Assembly: GCA_020631735.1 (NCBI GenBank)
Contig: CM036201.1
Coordinates: forward strand, 79,150,502 to 79,214,501
From: Saccharum officinarum
Lineage: Eukaryota > Streptophyta > Magnoliopsida > Poales > Poaceae
Direction: 5' to 3'
Length of the DNA: 64,000 nt
The notes under the pieces were generated by a model. That model was given only the letters and a program-made list of their open reading frames with translations, was not told the origin of the DNA and ran no database searches. The position numbers and the translations under genes are program-made. Of this stretch, positions 36,852 through 47,652 are shown one piece after another (positions within the stretch are counted from its first letter, which is position 1; the number at the start of each line of letters is the position of its first letter).

Positions 36852-37292
36852 GACTATCCGCAGCGGGTACTCTAAAACGATACTTTAAAGCTTTCGAGTA
36901 TGATGTATATAGAGTAAAAACTAATGTACTGGTACTCTAAAATGATACTCTATTCTTTCTCTTACTTTATATTTAGAGTGATACAGTGCTTACTCTATAC
37001 TCTATAGTGACGGGTCTCACTAGCTAAACAAAGGAAAAAATGCTATAACTCACAAACCAAAAATCCAAATTAAATTTCGATTACACCATTAAATTCGTCT
37101 CAATAAATCCTTCAAAACTAGATCATACATGGATATGTTTAGATAAAGTGATAAGTGGGTCTCAAGTGGATAGAGTGAATAAATGATGATATAGATGATG
37201 AATGGGTGCGGGAGAATTGAGTATAGAGGAGATAATCTTGCTGACTATGACGTATAGAGGATGAATATAGAGGTCCATGAGTACGGGTAGTG
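36852..37292. mobile_element. about 440-base PIF/Harbinger-like MITE, copy 1
   Basis: It starts GACTATCCGCAGCGGG and ends ACGGGTAGTG, flanked by TGA (36849-36851, 37293-37295). It is rich in ACTCTA/TAGAGT motifs. An inverted copy is at 39319-39756. Confidence 0.75.
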
Positions 37293-37295
37293 TGA

Positions 37296-37982
37296 CCCAT
37301 CCTGCCACGTCAGCTCCGAAACGGATTCCGGTAAACGCGGCGGGACGCTCAATCGTCATCCGCGTAGGGACGTTTTTGGCTGCTAGGGGCCGGGCGTTCG
37401 GACCGAGTCCACGCGCCGGCCGAAGCACGCCTTCCAGGACGTACAAGTGCATGCAGGTATATATAAATAATACGGTGATGTCATGGTTTGTCGTGAATTT
37501 AAAAAATCTATAGTTTACAAAATAAACATCCAAATTAAATTTCGATTGCACCGTCGTGTTTCTTGTAATAAATTCTTCAAAACAAGACCCCATATAAATA
37601 TATTTAGATAGAATTTTATATCGAACATTTTTCACATGAAGGAAGAACATTTTCTTTTATTAAATAGGGACGTCGTTCTAGGTTCAGCAAAAAAACGTTC
37701 CGTCTTTACAAGAAAAATATTCTCGGTTCAAGACAATAGTATTTTAGATCTAGGAGAACAAAGTATAAGTTAATGCGATAGTATTATAATATTTATGAAA
37801 ATAATATATATGTTTTGAACTATGCAAGGGTATGTTTAACAAAAAAACAACAAAATAACCATGGAACACCAAACATGTCATTATAAGAAACATACCATAA
37901 TACATTCCATATACCATGAAATATATGCACAATAAAAAAAGCAAACTTGAAAATAAAAGAAATAAAATAGAATATTAAAAAT
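37296..37982. other. gene-free stretch between inverted MITE copies, left part
   Basis: GC-rich to about 37445, then AT-rich. About 37505-37620 resembles an internal part of the neighbouring 440-base MITE family. No ORF stands out. Confidence 0.4.
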
Positions 37983-38440
37983 ACATCATAGAACATCACA
38001 TGTGTATCACGCGAATATCACAAAAAAACATCATGGAACATCATATGTATACAACGTGAACATCACAAAATACATCATAAGAACATCACTGTATACTACG
38101 TGAACATCACATATATACTACGTGAACATCAGAAAAAAAAACATCATAGAATATCACATGTACAACACGTGGACATCACAAAAAAAATCATAGAACATCA
38201 CATGTATACTACGCGAACATCACAAAAATACATTATAGAACATCACATATATACCACGTGAGCATAAAAAACATCACAGAACATCACATGTATACTACAT
38301 GAAACATTACAAAAACATCATAGAACATGACATTATATACTACATGAACATCGCAAAGTACATAATAGAACATCACATCTATACTATCCACGTGAACATC
38401 GCAAAGTTCACAATAGATCATCACATCTGTACATACCATC
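37983..38440. repeat. minisatellite, about 10 units of about 45-50 bases
   Basis: Units follow the pattern ACATCATAGAACATCACATG, then TATACTACGTGAACATCAC, then an A run. About ten ACGTGAACATC-like cores can be counted, with variable lengths. Several contain CACGTG or ACGTG. Confidence 0.85.
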
Positions 38441-38449
38441 TCATGGAAT

Positions 38450-38945
38450 ATAGAAAATAAAAAAATTAAACATGAAATAAGGAAGGTAAAATAGGAAAAT
38501 AGAAGATAAAAAACTATAAAAACATAAGGACAAAAGAGGAAAGGAAAAAGAAAGAAATACAAAAAAGAATAAAATATAAAAATAAAACAAAGTAAAACAA
38601 GCATAATAATTAATTATAGTAAAAGCAAAAAACAATAAAAATCAATATAAAAATAAAAAGAATAATAAAAAATCACATGAAACGAAAAAATAAACAAAAT
38701 TAAAGAATAAATTGAAGAAAGGAAAGAAAAATAATAAAGAAAAGGAAAGAAAAGAAAAGAAAAAGAAAAAGAAATAAAAGAAACATAAAATGTAAAAAAA
38801 TGAAAAGAATAATAAAAAATCACATAAAAATAAAATAAATAAAAATAAATAAATAAATAAAAATAAAGCACGAAAATAAAGAAAGAGAAATAAAAAAGAA
38901 AGAAAAGAAAAGAAAGAAAGAAAGAAATGAGAAGAATAAGAAAAA
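38450..38945. repeat. long purine-rich tract
   Basis: Nearly 500 bases consisting mostly of A with G (AAAGAAAAGAAAAGAAAAAG and similar) and scattered T. Minus-strand frames through it are Phe/Leu/Ser/Tyr-rich artefacts. Confidence 0.9.
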
Positions 38946-39318
38946 AGAAGCTAGCGTACCTGGGTTATCCCGCGCATAGCTTTCCGCGTCGTTCGGCCAA
39001 GGCATCGTTCCCGCGTTTTTCACGCCGGATTCGTATTCGTACTACGTGCGGCCCTGAATAAAAAGCGTCCGCAGCCCCGTCAGTGCGCGGGGCCCGCAGG
39101 GAGGAACGGTGGGCGGCTCACGACCGTTGGGTGGGTGGGGGGTGGGCCAGCGGGTATCCGATGCGCACGTGAGCGTGCTCGTGCACTCCTGTCTCTGCCT
39201 GCGGCAGCGCTGGTGGCCGTATGTCCGTTAATTCCGTATCCCTATCTCTCTCCCACCAGACAAGCCAGGAAACGGCAAGGAATGAGATGACATAAGGTGA
39301 GATGCTTGACAAGGCTAA
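38946..39318. other. GC-rich gene-free stretch
   Basis: A sharp return to GC-rich sequence after the purine tract. No coding signal. With 37296-37445 it gives the interval between the two MITE copies GC-rich ends and an AT-rich centre. Confidence 0.4.
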
Positions 39319-39756
39319 GGCTATCCCCACTCATGGATCTCTATATTCATCATCTATACGTTCTAGTCAGCAAGATTCTCACCTCTATACTTAATTCTTT
39401 CACACCCATCCATCCTCTATATCATCCTCTATCCACTCTATCCACTATGGGACTCACTTGTCACTTTATCTAAATATATCCATGTGTGATCTAGTTTTGA
39501 AGGATTTATTGAGACGAATTTAATGCTGCAATCGGAATTTAATTTGGATTTTTGGTTTGTGAGTTATAACATTTTCCTTTGTTTAGCTAGTGGGGCCCGC
39601 CACTGCCCACAATAGAGTAAACACTGTATCACTCTAAATATAGAGTAAGAGAAATGATGAAGTAGTGTTTTAGAGTACACAATGCAACAGTTTTTACTCT
39701 ATATTCATACTCTAAAGCTTTAGAGTATCGCTTTAGAGTACCCACTGCGGGTAGTC
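39319..39756. mobile_element. about 440-base PIF/Harbinger-like MITE, inverted copy
   Basis: It starts GGCTATCCCCACTCATGG and ends GCGGGTAGTC, with TAA on both sides (39316-39318, 39757-39759). It is the reverse complement of the element at 36852-37292. Confidence 0.8.
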
Positions 39757-40136
39757 TAAGAGCAAGTTAACATTTTTCTGACATGAAGGATAGAAAAAGT
39801 AAAAAAAGGAGAAAGTTTGGCTTAGACAGCAGTGGACCCATATAACAAGTGAATGTGAGGAGAAATATAAAAGCGGATGTGGGACATAGGAAAAAAAATA
39901 GTAGTATCATATAATAATGAACGGACTTTTTATTATAGACAAATAAGAGAACGATGTTGTATATCTTAAATTTTATAGTTTGACTTACAATCAAGCACTT
40001 GGCTCTATTTGTTGGCATTTTGGATGGACGCGTCTGGTTTCCTGACACATGCCCACACCCAAGGTTATCATATTTATTAGTGTTGTTGTTTAGTTAGTGA
40101 TTGAGCTTTGGTAGCCAGAGCTTTACGTATGTAGTA

Positions 40137-40417
40137 CTATCTTTGTCCACAAAAGATTATAATTATAGGTGATTTTTTTATGTTGAAGTGTTTAAAGTTT
40201 GACCAAATATATAGATAAAAATATCAATATTTATAACATCAACTAAGCATATTATAAAAAATATCACAAACAAATCTAATGATACTTATTTGACATTATA
40301 TCTATTTATATTTTTATATATAAGTTAAATTTAATATATTTTAATTCGGTATACTATGTTAGAATTATATTCTTTTTTGGATTCCTCCCCCAAAACAATC
40401 TTTTCTAGTAGAGGGAG
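40137..40417. mobile_element. degenerate Stowaway MITE
   Basis: It begins after TA at 40135-40136 and ends AGAGGGAG before TA at 40418-40419. The inverted ends are eroded. Confidence 0.55.
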
Positions 40418-40419
40418 TA

Positions 40420-41134
40420 TAAATTTTCGCCACTGCAGCGCCGCCACGCCACCATGAGTGGAACGTGGCTGAGTGCGGCTAGGAACCAACCATCCTCTTA
40501 ATACCATTGCAATCTTAGTGCATAGTTCTAGTCGATATAGGCCAACAGATCAAAAGTATCTTAGTGTACTTCACAATACATTTTTTTCACAATTTCTGTT
40601 GTTTAGCGATCCATACGTTTAACTAGAAATTATTTTCCATAAAAAGGTATAGTGGAATTTTGACTTTATAACCTTGGGAAACCTTGTCATCACATACCTG
40701 AATAACTTCCCTGGTTTAATAGAGAAAAGGTGGAAATACGGCAAATTATATATAGTCATAACAGTAACATACGTAGACACACAAGAAAACACTTCAACCA
40801 AAAGGGACATATGAGAAATAAGGTCGACACTTAATAGTCCACGGTTAATCTACTTATGCAAAGAATCAAAAATGTTTTCTAAACTAAATTTATCATGTAC
40901 GTGACAGTATTAGTGAAGGGACTTATACACCAGTAAAATTGGCATGCAAGTCTCTCCACATAGGAGCTTTTTTGATCATTTAGATTCCCCTAGAGTTAAC
41001 ATCTGTTGGTTGTATTAGCCAGCAAACTAGCTAAAATCACTGGATGGTTGTGGTTGGTAAGGCTAGTAGTTGACTATTAGCTCAGAATCAAAATAGTGCC
41101 CTAGCTGATTTTAGTAGCTAACTGTTAATTCTAA
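40420..41134. other. intergenic, nothing recognised
   Basis: No ORF of coding character. A GCTAGT/ACTAGC-rich portion near 41020-41120 may be an old MITE. Confidence 0.4.
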
Positions 41135-41352
41135 GGGCGTCCCCAGCACTCTCCTTAAATCGCTAGCTGACGTGTACACGAGAGAAAAAATATAAAAAAA
41201 ACTGATGTAGGGAAACAAAAGAGTTGTGTGAGAGAAAGTTATTGGGTTCCGTGCGAGACTATCTAGTATCCATCGCTAGCGAGTTGTTTTTTCTGCTCTC
41301 TTTCCTCCGTGTGCAACAAACCAACGACCTAGCTCGGAGCTTGTGGACACCC
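41135..41352. mobile_element. Tourist-type MITE
   Basis: It starts GGGCGTCCCCAGC and ends TGTGGACACCC, flanked by TAA (41132-41134, 41353-41355). 218 bases. Confidence 0.75.
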
Positions 41353-41740
41353 TAAGGGATCCAGATAGACATATATATGATCAGGCCACCTCTTTTGGAT
41401 GTCAAGGCAACCAAGACCTAAGTTCTAAGGAAACAAACCCCGCGCGCCATGCGAATCTCATCTAGGCTCGGCTCAGGAAATTTTCTTTAACAACCTATCG
41501 AAACCTATGCTGTAGCTATGATTTAGAGTTACGGTGATCCATCTTTGGTGTAAAGCCAAATTGTTGAGTGGTCCATATGCAATATTCATAGTTTTAGAGA
41601 GCTGATCTACAATTTAACTATGGACCAAATTTTAAAGTGGTCCATAGACTACAATGCCACCAGCTAGCCAGCCATGCGTGGACCGATGGATCACCGCTGG
41701 ATTTGGTCAGGACGTAGGCTTGGAGGATTCGGCAGCCTAC

Positions 41741-41984
41741 GGTGTGTTTAGTTCCCTGAAAAAGGTGAAAAATATACTGTAGCATGTTTTGGTTTTATTT
41801 GGTAAATAGTGTCTAACCATCGACTAATTAGGTACAAAACGTTCGTCTCGCAAAGTACAATCAAGCTGTACAATTAGTTTTTTATTTCATCTACATTTAG
41901 TACTTCATGCATGTATCGCAAGTTTGATGTGACGGAGAATCTTTTTTTTTTGCATAGTACTTTTTTGAGAAACTAAACAGGGCC
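41741..41984. mobile_element. Tourist/PIF-type MITE
   Basis: Ends GGTGTGTTTAGTT and AACTAAACAGGGCC are near inverted repeats, with internal CGTCTCGCAAAGTACAAT. No clear target duplication. Confidence 0.65.
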
Positions 41985-42054
41985 GTTGAGGCATGCAGGG
42001 TCCTGAATTCCTTGATGTGGGGCAACGGCAGCAGATTGGCACCGATGCTATTCG

Positions 42055-42560
42055 GGCCTTGTTTAGGCCCGTTTGGTTACAACACGTTAAAGTTTAACTC
42101 TCATTACATTAATGTTGTGGTAAATGCATGAAGTACTAAATGTAGACTAATTGCATGTATGTCGACATAGATTAGGAGTAATTTACGAGACGAATCTATT
42201 AAGCCTAATTAGTCTAAAATTAGAAACTTTTTGCCAAATAAGACGAAAGTACTACAGTGTTTGTTAAACTTTAACACCCAAACCAAACAGGCCCTTAGAT
42301 CCTAAAGTTTTGGGACAAACTTTGCATAGTAAATGTCGCGTCACACTGTAGTAATTTATTTTTATTTGATAATAATTGTCCAAATATTGATTAATTAGGC
42401 TTAAAATATTCGTCTCGCAAAGCACAGTAAAGCTGTACAATTAGGTTTTTATTTCATCTATATTTAGTACTTCATATATGTGTCGGTTTTTTGATGTGAT
42501 GTGGAATAGGAATTCTGCACAGTAAATTTGGTGGGTAAACTTGGGTATCTAAACATGGCC
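42055..42560. mobile_element. Tourist/PIF-type MITE interrupted by another
   Basis: Outer ends GGCCTTGTTTAG and CTAAACATGGCC, flanked by TCG (42052-42054, 42561-42563). The interior resumes at 42295 after the nested element 42066-42294. Confidence 0.85.
42066..42294. mobile_element. MITE nested in another MITE
   Basis: Starts GGCCCGTTTGGTT, ends AACCAAACAGGCCC, flanked by TTA (42063-42065, 42295-42297). It sits 11 bases inside the outer element's terminus. Confidence 0.85.
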
Positions 42561-42703
42561 TCGGCCGGAAAACCGCAAAAGCAAGTGGCGCGCACGGCGC
42601 TTCTCTCCAGCCGTACGTCAGACCAAGGGTAATAATTTAGCCCGCTGCGGGTTAAACGAAGGTGCCATGTCACATACAGTAAATAATATAGTCTATCTAT
42701 ATA

Positions 42704-42842
42704 GGCTTCGTTTGGCTCGCTGGTAGCTGATGCTGATTTGTTGTGAGAGAAAAATATTGCTGGCTGGCTGGTGGCTGATACTGAATTGATGTGAGAGAAA
42801 ACCACTGCTAACCGGCTATCATCTAGCCAGCCGAACGAGGCC
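42704..42842. mobile_element. short MITE-like inverted-end element
   Basis: Ends GGCTTCGTTTGGCTCGC and CCAGCCGAACGAGGCC. A related piece is at about 43203-43318 (GGGCTGGTTCGGCCGG...). Flanking duplications are not evident. Confidence 0.5.
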
Positions 42843-43497
42843 AAGCTGAAAGACCGACTGTATCACATACGCAAATAATTAATACTTTGGAGTTGGGGCC
42901 AATCACATGATCACATAGGAGAACTAAACGTCCGCTCCTCGCTAGCATCCGGCTATGAGAGAGCTGTTCCACCTCGTATTTTGCGTTTCAGCCGGCGAGA
43001 GGATAAGCGCCGCTTCCGCCACCTCTTTGAGGTGGACTTCGTCTCACCGACTGAGAAACCTTACTGTACCTGCTCTCAGTTGCCCCTGTCACCGCCGACG
43101 CTGCCTGAAACTTGATGGGAGATGGCACAACGGCAGCCGGTTCAGGTCCATGCCTTGCCACTGCCATGCCCTGTGCTGCATTCCAGTCTGGCTAGCTGCT
43201 ATGGGCTGGTTCGGCCGGTGGAAAAACCGGCTGGTTTGGGCTGATTCAATAGTGTTCTGTGAGAGAGAATAAGCTGAAACAAGCTGAAACAAGCCGAAAC
43301 ATGACTTGCAGAACAGGGCCTATGTGACCATGACGGTGACGGCGGTAAAATGAAAGGACTTTCAAAAAATTCCAAAAAAATCATTTTTATATATAAGAAA
43401 AAGTATAGAACCAAAAGAAAAGGACACCCAAAAAATTTCAGAAAAAACATTTTTATTAAAAAAAAGAAAGTAGAACAAAAAAAAACTCAAATTTTGG

Positions 43498-43552
43498 GAC
43501 CTGCGACCTTTGTGTTATTAGCACGACGCTCTAACCAAATGAGGTAATAGGC
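43498..43552 (-). pseudogene. truncated tRNA-Ile(AAU) sequence
   Basis: The minus strand reads the 5' two-thirds of a tRNA: a D-arm like CTCATTTGGTTAGAGC, an anticodon arm GTCGTGCTAATAACAC with anticodon AAT, and a variable/T-stem start AAGGTCGCAGG. It stops before the T loop, where unrelated AT-rich sequence begins. It has no complete B box or acceptor stem, so it is not a functional tRNA gene. It may be the head of a decayed tRNA-derived SINE. Confidence 0.7.
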
Positions 43553-44261
43553 AGTTGTGTTTTAAAAATATTATTACTTATATAAAAGTTATTACCGTTT
43601 GACTGAAGCATAAGCACAAGTACCGGCATAGTCAAACTACCCCGCTTAAGTGTCGACGTAACAGTGCCAATGTGGCATGCCATACTATTGGAACAACGAC
43701 AAGGTATGTTTACAAATCGTTTTGTATATATGTTCTTACCGAACAAAAGAATGTGACGCTTCAGTTTGGGGTTGCACCAAGTAAATTCCACTTTTGCTAA
43801 ATAATCCTGGTTCCACAAGAGACCAGTTTACCAAAAATCAACACAGTAGAGAATGCAAGTAGGTTGTTGTTTGTGGTTGCATAAAGGCGACGTCGCTGGA
43901 ATGGGAAGGGAATCGATTATGTCTTGTTTGATTGATCCATAACAGAGCGAACAGGTGCGCAACTCAAGTGTAATCAACCTACCGAAGCACATTATACGTT
44001 ACCTATCGGATCCCATTGATGGCGAAGCAAACGGAAAGTATCACCATCAGGTCACGTCAAAAAATGCTTGAACCAAATAACATCTAAGTGAAATTTGGCA
44101 TTACTAGCGGCAGATGCATTACATAACTATACAAAATAATTAGGAAAAACATTATACGAGAATTGTATTCCCATATTAATACATGATGATGATAGCAGTA
44201 AGAACAAATGCACGTTAATTTTCAAGCCAACAAGTTGCAAGCATGCGTTGTACCTGATGTA

Positions 44262-44493
44262 CTCTCTCTATCCCTAAATATACGTCGTTTTCGCTTTCTG
44301 AGAAACAACTTTGATTAAATGTATATTAAAAAATGTTAACATTTATGGTCTATAATTAGTATTATTGGAAAGATATTTGAATCTAGTTTTTAATAATTGT
44401 ATTTGGAGATACAAATGTTGCACGTATTTTCTACAAATCGAGTCAAACTTGCGACACGCACTAACAACGATAATTATTTTGGGATGAAGGGAG
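44262..44493. mobile_element. Stowaway MITE
   Basis: Starts CTCTCTCTATCCCTAAATA, ends TTTTGGGATGAAGGGAG, with TA on both sides (44260-44261, 44494-44495). Confidence 0.75.
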
Positions 44494-44984
44494 TATGTAC
44501 GGATACCTGCATGCTTTCCTAATTCTCTAGCAAGAGTATTAGCGATACTTTATTCATCCATATCGCATAATATAGTATTTTTTTATAAAAACTATTCGGA
44601 TACAGGAATTATATAATCGGTATAAGAACACTATTACTACTTGGCCAAAAAAAGAGAGAAAGATTCAATTCATCAATAAAGAAATATAGGATTTTTTGAC
44701 AACTCTATATTACAAAGAAATAGGAATTGGAGCAGCATCTGCTTTGTTAGGAGACTTCGACCATTGCGCTACTAGTGGGCCTGGCAACCCGCTGCGCCGC
44801 AGCCCATTAACATAGCACTCGAGACTCTACCGACGCAAGCAGACGCGCTCGCATGCAGTGTGTTCAGCTTCAGCTGTTTAGTCCCACCTCGCCAAACCAA
44901 GCACCACGGAGGCGCGGAGGCTCTACATAAGGAGATGCAGGGCACCTAAACAAGGCATACCTTTCTCACCCTTTTGGCAAAGAC

Positions 44985-45550
44985 CCTGTTTATTGTAGCA
45001 CGTTTTGTTTGTATTTGATAAATTTTGTTTAATTATAGATTAACTAGGCTTAAAAGATTTGTATTGTGATTTACAATTAAATTGGGGCTTAAAAGATTTG
45101 TCTTATGATTTATAAAAATTGTGATTTATAAAAATTTGAAATTTTGAGACAATCTAAATCAGGCCTAAGACAATCTAAATTAGGCCTAAGATAAGTGTAG
45201 TACATGGAGAGAGAGAGTGAAAAATTTTTGAACCAATCTAAACCAGACCTACGCCTTGTTTAGTTTGCCTCAAAGTTCCAAGTTTTTTTCACTCTCTCTC
45301 CATCACATCAATTTTTAACCGCTTGCATGGAGTATTAAATGTAGGTAAAAAAAATAACTAATTACATAATTTAGTCCATCACATCAATTTTTAACCGCTT
45401 GCATGGAGTATTAAATGTAGGTAAAAAAAATAACTAATTACATAATTTAGTTGGAAATCACGAGATGAATCTTTTGAGCCTAGTTGGTCCATGATTGGAC
45501 AATATTTGCCAAATAAGACGAAAGTGGTACTATTCATCGGGTTGAAATTT
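44985..45550. mobile_element. overlapping Tourist/PIF-type MITEs with an internal 76-bp duplication
   Basis: One element runs from CCTTGTTTAGTTTGCC at about 45244. It contains two perfect tandem copies of a 76-base block (45300-45375 and 45376-45451), then the usual GAGATGAATC and TGGTCCATGATTGG motifs. An earlier, rearranged relative lies at 44985-45240. Confidence 0.7.
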
Positions 45551-45845
45551 TCTTCAATCTAAACAAGGGCCTAAGATAAGTGTAGTACATGGAGAGAGAG
45601 TGAAAAAAACTTTGAGGCAATCTAAACAAGGCCTAAGAAAGTGGAGAGAGAGTGAAAAAACTTTAAGGCAATCTAAACAAGGCCTAAGAAAGTGTAGAGA
45701 GTGAAAAAACAAAATTTGAGGCAATCTAAACAAGGGCTAAGATAAGTGTAGAGAGAGTGAAAACAAATTTTGAGGCAATCTAAACAAGGCCTAAGATAAA
45801 TGTAGAGTGAATTTTGAGGTAATCTAAACAAGGCCTAAGATCAAG
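45551..45845. repeat. tandem array of a MITE terminus
   Basis: AATCTAAACAAGG(G/C)CTAAGA recurs six times (near 45556, 45619, 45671, 45724, 45778 and 45822), spaced about 44-64 bases. The repeats are separated by GTGTAGAGAGAGTGAAAAAA-type linkers. The unit equals the right end of the MITE just before it. Similar degenerate units begin as early as 45140. Confidence 0.8.
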
Positions 45846-45993
45846 TGTAGTATATGTTCTTATCAGTTTAATATATGATATGTGTGCCATGTGTCCACTT
45901 CGATATTAAATTTATTTTTTAGGGGAGGATCCACTACAGTAACTCCCGTTGCACTGCTGGCAGGGCCTGGCGCACCCCAACAAATTCAAAGTT

Positions 45994-47599
45994 TGAAAGC
46001 ATCTAGGCCCCGAGGTTTGGTTTCGGCAATTGATGACAACGCTTTATTACCATAACTAACGTGTGTTTTGCAGAAACTTTGGTAAGTTAGGTCATGGAGG
46101 TTTTAACTGCTTTGGGCACCATGGTACTCATGCTCCTTGATGGAAATCGTTTCGGTTTTCAAAAGAGTGACGTCAAGATTAAGGACGGTTAGTTCCGGAT
46201 GTCGAGGTGTTGAGAGACATTTGAAATAGTCGTTAGAATCTTCATTTTCCTCTTTTGGCCGTACTATAAAGGGGGGCATGAGCGGGTAGCTTGACCTAGG
46301 CGAGTCCTATGTTTAGGTGTGGTGCACACTTGTTAAACTTGGCGCTAGGCAGCTCTAGAATAGCTCAAAGTTCAGTTGGAAGCAACTTGGTTCAAGTTGT
46401 GACGCCTTTCGGAGAGTTTCGGGTCGTTTTCTCTTGACCAGACGCGGTCCTTGGCATGACCGGACGCGTCCGGTCAGTACAGTTCCGCGGCTAGGGTTTC
46501 AGCTCTGAACACCGGACGCGGTCCTCGCGAGGACCGGACGCGGTGGTCAGAAGTCGACACGTGTCACTTGAGGGAACACCCGATCGGACGCGACCTGGGT
46601 GTGATCGGCGCGTCCGGTCACAGTCCAGTAAGGTCCAGAGACGACCGGACGCGTCCGGTCATCACCGATCGGACGCGATCGCGCGTCCGGTGCAAGTACA
46701 GTTTGCTCCCTGCACGATCGGACGCGTCCGGTCACCCCTGACCGGTGCGTCCGGTCACTCAGTTGTTTTTCGGTTTTCGACCGTTACGAGCGACCGGCGC
46801 GTCCGGTCAGTTCAACCGGCGCGTCCGGTCAGCTCATGTCTTGCTGAGTCAGCGGGTAACGATTCATTTTGTCTGTGGGGTGTATAAATACATCCCCACC
46901 ACCTCTTTTAGAGGTCTCTTACTCATTTGATCAGCTGATAAACACCTTTGGAGTGCAAGAGAGTGCAAGAGCACTAGTGAGGATAGAGATTTGAGAATCA
47001 AAACTTGAGAGTTCCTCACTAGCGATTAGAGAGTAGCAAGTGTGCATCCACCTTCTCATTTGGGCTCGTAGTGGTCAAGTGAGAGTTCTAGCTTGTTACT
47101 CTTGGTGATCGCCATCACCTAGACGGCTTGGTGGTGATTGGGAGTTCGGTGATCATCCAGCGGAGCTTGTGGATGACCCAACTCATCTTGTGAGCGGTTG
47201 TGGGTGATTCACCGCGACGGAGTGTCAAAGAATCAACCCGTAGAGAGCACTTGATCCTTGCGCGGATCAAGGGGGAGCTACACCCTTGCGCGGGTGCTCC
47301 AACGAGGACTAGTGGGGAGTGGCGACTCTCCGATACCTCGGAAAAACATCGCCGTGTTCCTTGCCCCTTTACATTCAAGCATTTACTTTCTCGTATTTAC
47401 TTTCATTGCTTGTTGTACATTCCTAGACTTGCCATGCTAGACTAGGATTGAAAACTAGGGTGCAAAACTTTATATCGGTAGACTCTCTAGGAACACAAGT
47501 AGACACTAGGGGTGAATTCCGGCTTGTAGGATTTAATTCTTGCAATTAATTTTAGAGAAGCCCAATTCACCCCCCCTCTTGGGCATCTTGATCCTTTCA
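45994..47599 (+). repeat. 5' LTR of the SIRE-type element
   Basis: It runs TGAAAG...CTTTCA, 1606 bases. Its upstream half is packed with GACCGGACGC and GCGTCCGGTC motifs, including the 18-bp palindrome GACCGGACGCGTCCGGTC at 46458-46475 and 46643-46660. A TATAAATA box is at 46883-46890. Confidence 0.93.
46883..46890 (+). promoter_or_regulatory. TATA box in the 5' LTR
   Basis: TATAAATA directly after the palindrome-rich part, repeated in the 3' LTR at 62297-62304. Its position marks the likely U3/R boundary region. Confidence 0.7.
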
Positions 47600-47601
47600 A
47601 T

Positions 47602-47613
47602 TGGTATCGGAGC
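47602..47613 (+). other. primer binding site of the SIRE-type element
   Basis: TGGTATCGGAGC follows the LTR by two bases and matches initiator tRNA-Met complementarity with one common variant. Confidence 0.85.
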
Positions 47614-47652
47614 CGTGTTGCTCTATTTTTAGGCTTTACCGCCTAGAGCAAG

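Noticed and set aside
38284..39023. Phe/Leu/Ser/Tyr-rich minus-strand frames resembling membrane proteins
   Set aside because: They are translations of the purine-rich tract and minisatellite; all hydrophobic character comes from T-rich codons.
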